From contig MVQQ01000074.1 of assembly GCA_002067555.1 (NCBI GenBank), forward strand, positions 1 to 6,144: a stretch of DNA of 6,144 nt. Direction: 5' to 3'. Source of the DNA: Syntrophorhabdus sp. PtaB.Bin184 (GTDB lineage Bacteria > Desulfobacterota > Syntrophorhabdia > Syntrophorhabdales > Syntrophorhabdaceae). Shown piece by piece: positions 5,695 to 6,144 of this stretch. Numbering within the stretch: the first letter of the stretch is position 1; each line of letters starts with the position of its first letter. A model generated the notes under the pieces. The model made no database searches. It was not told the origin of the DNA and saw nothing but the letters and a program-made list of their open reading frames with translations. Both the position numbers and the translations under genes were made by a program.

Positions 5695-6144
5695 TCTTCT
5701 GATCGGCATTGGCCTCTTCCTGGGCGTGTCCTGTGCCTACGCGCAGACCCCCGGGGTTCAGCCCGCCCCGAAGAAGGAGACGGTGAAGGAAGCAGCCGCG
5801 AAAAAGTTCGATGTCGAGGATTTTGTCTACTCGGCGGAGGGCCGGGATCCCTTCGAGCCTGTCCTGCTTTTGAAGGCCAAGACGTCACGAGGTCTGAGTG
5901 TCAGCGCCCGGTCGTCAAAGGAAAAGAAAGAGCCGGAAAGGGTCGGCTACGAACTTGAGGAGTTGCGGTTCGTGGGCGTAATAAAGAGCGGCACCGGCAT
6001 GATCGCCATGATGGAAGACATGCAGGGGAAGGGTGTCTTTTTCAGGAAAGGGGACCACTTGAACAAGAATATGTGGGTGATGGACGTTTCAGCCAGCAAT
6101 ATGGTGGTTGGCTACAAGTCAAAAGGGGAGACGAAGAAGATCGT
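5672..6144 (+). CDS. pilP: PilP, periplasmic alignment protein (3' truncated by window edge)
   Basis: 157 codons are visible and the frame is still open at the right edge. ATG 5672 has AAGGAG 12 bases upstream and AAGG 3 bases upstream, and begins inside pilO. Residues 1-24 are a secretion signal (MSRLQKSSLLIGIGLFLGVS then CAYA). Cys21 could be lipidated as in typical PilP lipoproteins, but Gly at -3 is a poor lipobox, while AYA-Q fits signal peptidase I. A disordered Pro/Lys/Ala stretch (25-45) follows, the part that binds PilN/PilO in relatives. Then comes the PilP signature YSAEGRDPFEPV (53-64) and the beta domain with ELRFVGVIKSG and GKGVFFRKGDHL (119-130), which in relatives docks on the PilQ secretin. 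The gene closes the visible pilMNOP unit. Confidence 0.92.
   Translation, partial: MSRLQKSSLLIGIGLFLGVSCAYAQTPGVQPAPKKETVKEAAAKKFDVEDFVYSAEGRDPFEPVLLLKAKTSRGLSVSARSSKEKKEPERVGYELEELRFVGVIKSGTGMIAMMEDMQGKGVFFRKGDHLNKNMWVMDVSASNMVVGYKSKGETKKI

Noticed and set aside
1..6144. CRISPR array, insertion sequence, tRNA or rRNA
   Set aside because: I saw no regularly spaced repeats, transposase-like protein, terminal inverted repeats with target duplication, or cloverleaf-like structure on either strand.

Overview
The window is a compact type IV pilus (T4P) locus with every gene on the + strand. It is GC-rich apart from one AT-rich intergenic stretch. It looks like a chromosomal segment of a Gram-negative bacterium. 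The gene set (PilW-like and PilX-like minor pilins, then pilM-pilN-pilO-pilP) and the free use of ATA and AGG codons would fit a deltaproteobacterial or Desulfobacterota-type lineage. That assignment is an inference with low confidence.

Layout. 1-1088: a PilW-like minor prepilin whose true start lies left of the window; the first visible codon is the conserved Glu5 of the pilin helix. 1111-1761: a PilX-like minor pilin or pseudopilin without Glu5. 1751-2557: a single-pass membrane protein with a basic Pro/Arg cytoplasmic tail and two Ig-like (CADG/He_PIG-type) modules, translationally overlapping pilX. 2558-2886: an AT-rich intergenic region with several inverted repeats, a good sigma70-type promoter inside an unusual inverted/direct repeat cluster, and a GC-rich leader hairpin. 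2887-4515: an unusual PilM, in which an N-terminal multi-pass DUF5684-like membrane domain and a long acidic/proline linker are fused to a complete actin-like PilM. 4517-5053 pilN, 5050-5694 pilO and 5672 to the end pilP (cut by the window edge) follow with 1-nt, ATGA and 23-bp junctions. pilQ would be expected next.

How the genes work together. PilM (cytoplasm), PilN and PilO (inner membrane) and PilP (periplasm) form the alignment subcomplex joining the cytoplasmic motor to the PilQ secretin. PilW and PilX are minor pilins that normally sit at the pilus tip and prime assembly. The Ig-domain protein is an unassigned accessory of the minor-pilin unit.

The most notable feature is the PilM fusion. 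PilM is normally a soluble protein of about 350 residues. Here it carries its own membrane domain, and a well-spaced Shine-Dalgarno plus ATG at the domain junction (3472) would produce a normal-sized 347-residue PilM. One gene may therefore make both a membrane-anchored and a soluble form.
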